NCBI GenBank assembly: GCA_001972305.1 | Contig: BDDD01001589.1 | Span: 152,424 to 216,423 of the forward strand | Reading direction: 5' to 3' | From: Cephalotus follicularis | Taxonomy: Eukaryota > Streptophyta > Magnoliopsida > Oxalidales > Cephalotaceae | DNA length: 64,000 bases | Shown here: positions 63,304 to 64,000 of the stretch, one piece after another | How positions within the stretch are numbered: the stretch's first letter is position 1 | Layout: every line of letters starts with the position of its first letter | Notes under the pieces: generated by a model | Databases searched by the model: none | What the model was told of the DNA's origin: nothing | The model's input: only the letters and a program-made list of their open reading frames with translations | Translations under genes and position numbers: made by a program

Positions 63304-64000
63304 CAACAGTTGGTCAAAAAAATCTTTGAACCTCTGATCGGGAGGAATATGGAGGTTTACATTAACGACATGCTCATCAAAACTCAAACAAGGAGTCCCC
63401 ACATTAAAGACTTGGAGGAAACTTTTGAGGTGTTGAGGAAATACAAGATGAAGCTCAATCCTTCGAAGTGTACTTTTGGGGTCACCTCTGGCAAGTTCCT
63501 CGGGTTCATGGTCTCAAGCAGAGGAATAGAGACCAACTCGGAGAAAATTTCAGCAGTTTAGAGTATGAGACCTCCTCAGACTATCAGGGATATACAGAAA
63601 TTAAATGGTAGAATAGCAACCCTGAGCAGTTTGTTTCAAAATCGGTAGAAAAATGCCTTCCTTTTTTCAAAGTGCTGAGAGATCCCAAGGGATTTTCTTG
63701 GTCGGATGAATGTCAAACAGCCTTCAACAAGTTGAAGGAATACCTGACTTCCCCTCCTCTGATATCAAAACCTAAGGATGGGGAAGATTTGTATTTTTAC
63801 CTTGCGGCAACATCAGGCGCAGTGAGCGCAGTGCTTGTCATGGAAGAGGAGAGAGTTCAGAGGTCAGTATACTATGTCAGCAAGGCCTTGAACGATGTCG
63901 ATGAGAGGTATCTAGAAGTAGAAAAATTTGCTTATGCTCTGATTAGAGCTGTGAGGAACTTTAGTCCATACTTTCAAGCCCATACTATCAAAGTCTTGAC
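63304..64000 (+). pseudogene. Tat element 2 RT catalytic region to RNase H start (truncated by window)
   Basis: The same frame continues after TAA with QQLVKKIFEPLIGRNMEVY, and the catalytic motif reads YIND where YIDD is expected (63358-63369): Asp to Asn at a metal-binding residue. FLGFMVSSRGIETNSEKI follows, then TAG at 63559-63561 and a frameshift near 63640. The connection and RNase H continue in the new frame with FFKVLRDPKGFSWSDECQ, LYFYLAATSGAVSAVLV, VSKALNDVDERYLEVEKFAY and QAHTIKVL at the window end. Confidence 0.88.

Larger units (their letters stand above)
59752..64000 (+). mobile_element. Ty3/gypsy Tat-lineage element 2, 5' part (3' end outside window)
   Basis: This is a second Tat element, plus strand, of the same family group as the one at 15429. 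LTR termini (TGATACGGGAAAAATCTT against TGATATGGGAAAAATCTT), gag start, gag linker and protease-RT sequences all correspond closely. Visible parts are 5' LTR, degenerate primer site, gag, protease, RT and the start of RNase H. Many stops and frameshifts are present. The right end, and so the target duplication, is beyond 64000. Confidence 0.92.

Overview
The window is a repeat-dominated stretch of plant nuclear DNA, most likely from a eudicot with a large genome. The evidence is plant-specific Ty1/copia and Ty3/gypsy lineages (Sirevirus, Tork/TAR/Angela-like copia, Tat and Del/Tekay-like chromovirus gypsy), non-autonomous hAT elements and AT-rich spacers. The species cannot be named from the sequence. 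I found no convincing host protein gene, rRNA, tRNA gene or CRISPR array. About three quarters of the window can be assigned to LTR retrotransposons.

Layout. (1) 1-6015: 3' part of a Sirevirus (copia): integrase, RT, RNase H, an extra downstream ORF in two frames, multiple polypurine tracts, 3' LTR. (2) 6016-8642: a 307-bp tandem repeat followed by an LTR-like block on the minus strand. (3) 8643-15428: AT-rich spacer with a 612-bp hAT element (13291-13902, 8-bp target duplication) and a probable MITE. (4) 15429-33156: a full-length Tat-lineage gypsy element on the minus strand (5-bp duplication GAAAG). It carries degraded gag-pol, a second RNase H, a spliced antisense ORF on the plus strand and a 68-bp tandem array. 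A younger Del/Tekay element (18113-23871, duplication TCTGG) sits inside the antisense ORF. (5) 33305-33905: a second copy of the same hAT family, inverted. (6) 36.3-58.5 kb: an old Tat gag/protease remnant (minus strand) split into three pieces by two complete copia elements, 36656-46895 (duplication TGATG, two 2175-bp LTRs) and 47407-58328 (duplication AATGG). (7) 59752-64000: 5' part of another Tat element, plus strand, running off the window.

No element is fully coding. Each pol region has stops or frameshifts, except the Del element, which keeps a 908-codon RT-RNase H-integrase-chromodomain frame but has lost gag, protease, the primer-binding site and most of its 5' LTR.

The most interesting signal is in RNA, not protein. 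The two neighbouring copia families share sets of hairpins in the transcribed part of the LTR and in the leader before gag. Loop sequences are conserved while stem sequences change in a compensatory way: five leader hairpins share a loop of the form TTTGTCATGCC...TGAG, and a U5 hairpin has the same 7 bp / A-A mismatch / 6 bp architecture in both families. A second unusual signal is dense clusters of a short GTCGAC/GACGTC-type palindrome in the non-coding parts of two different copia lineages. All pairings and boundaries were read by eye without alignment or folding software.
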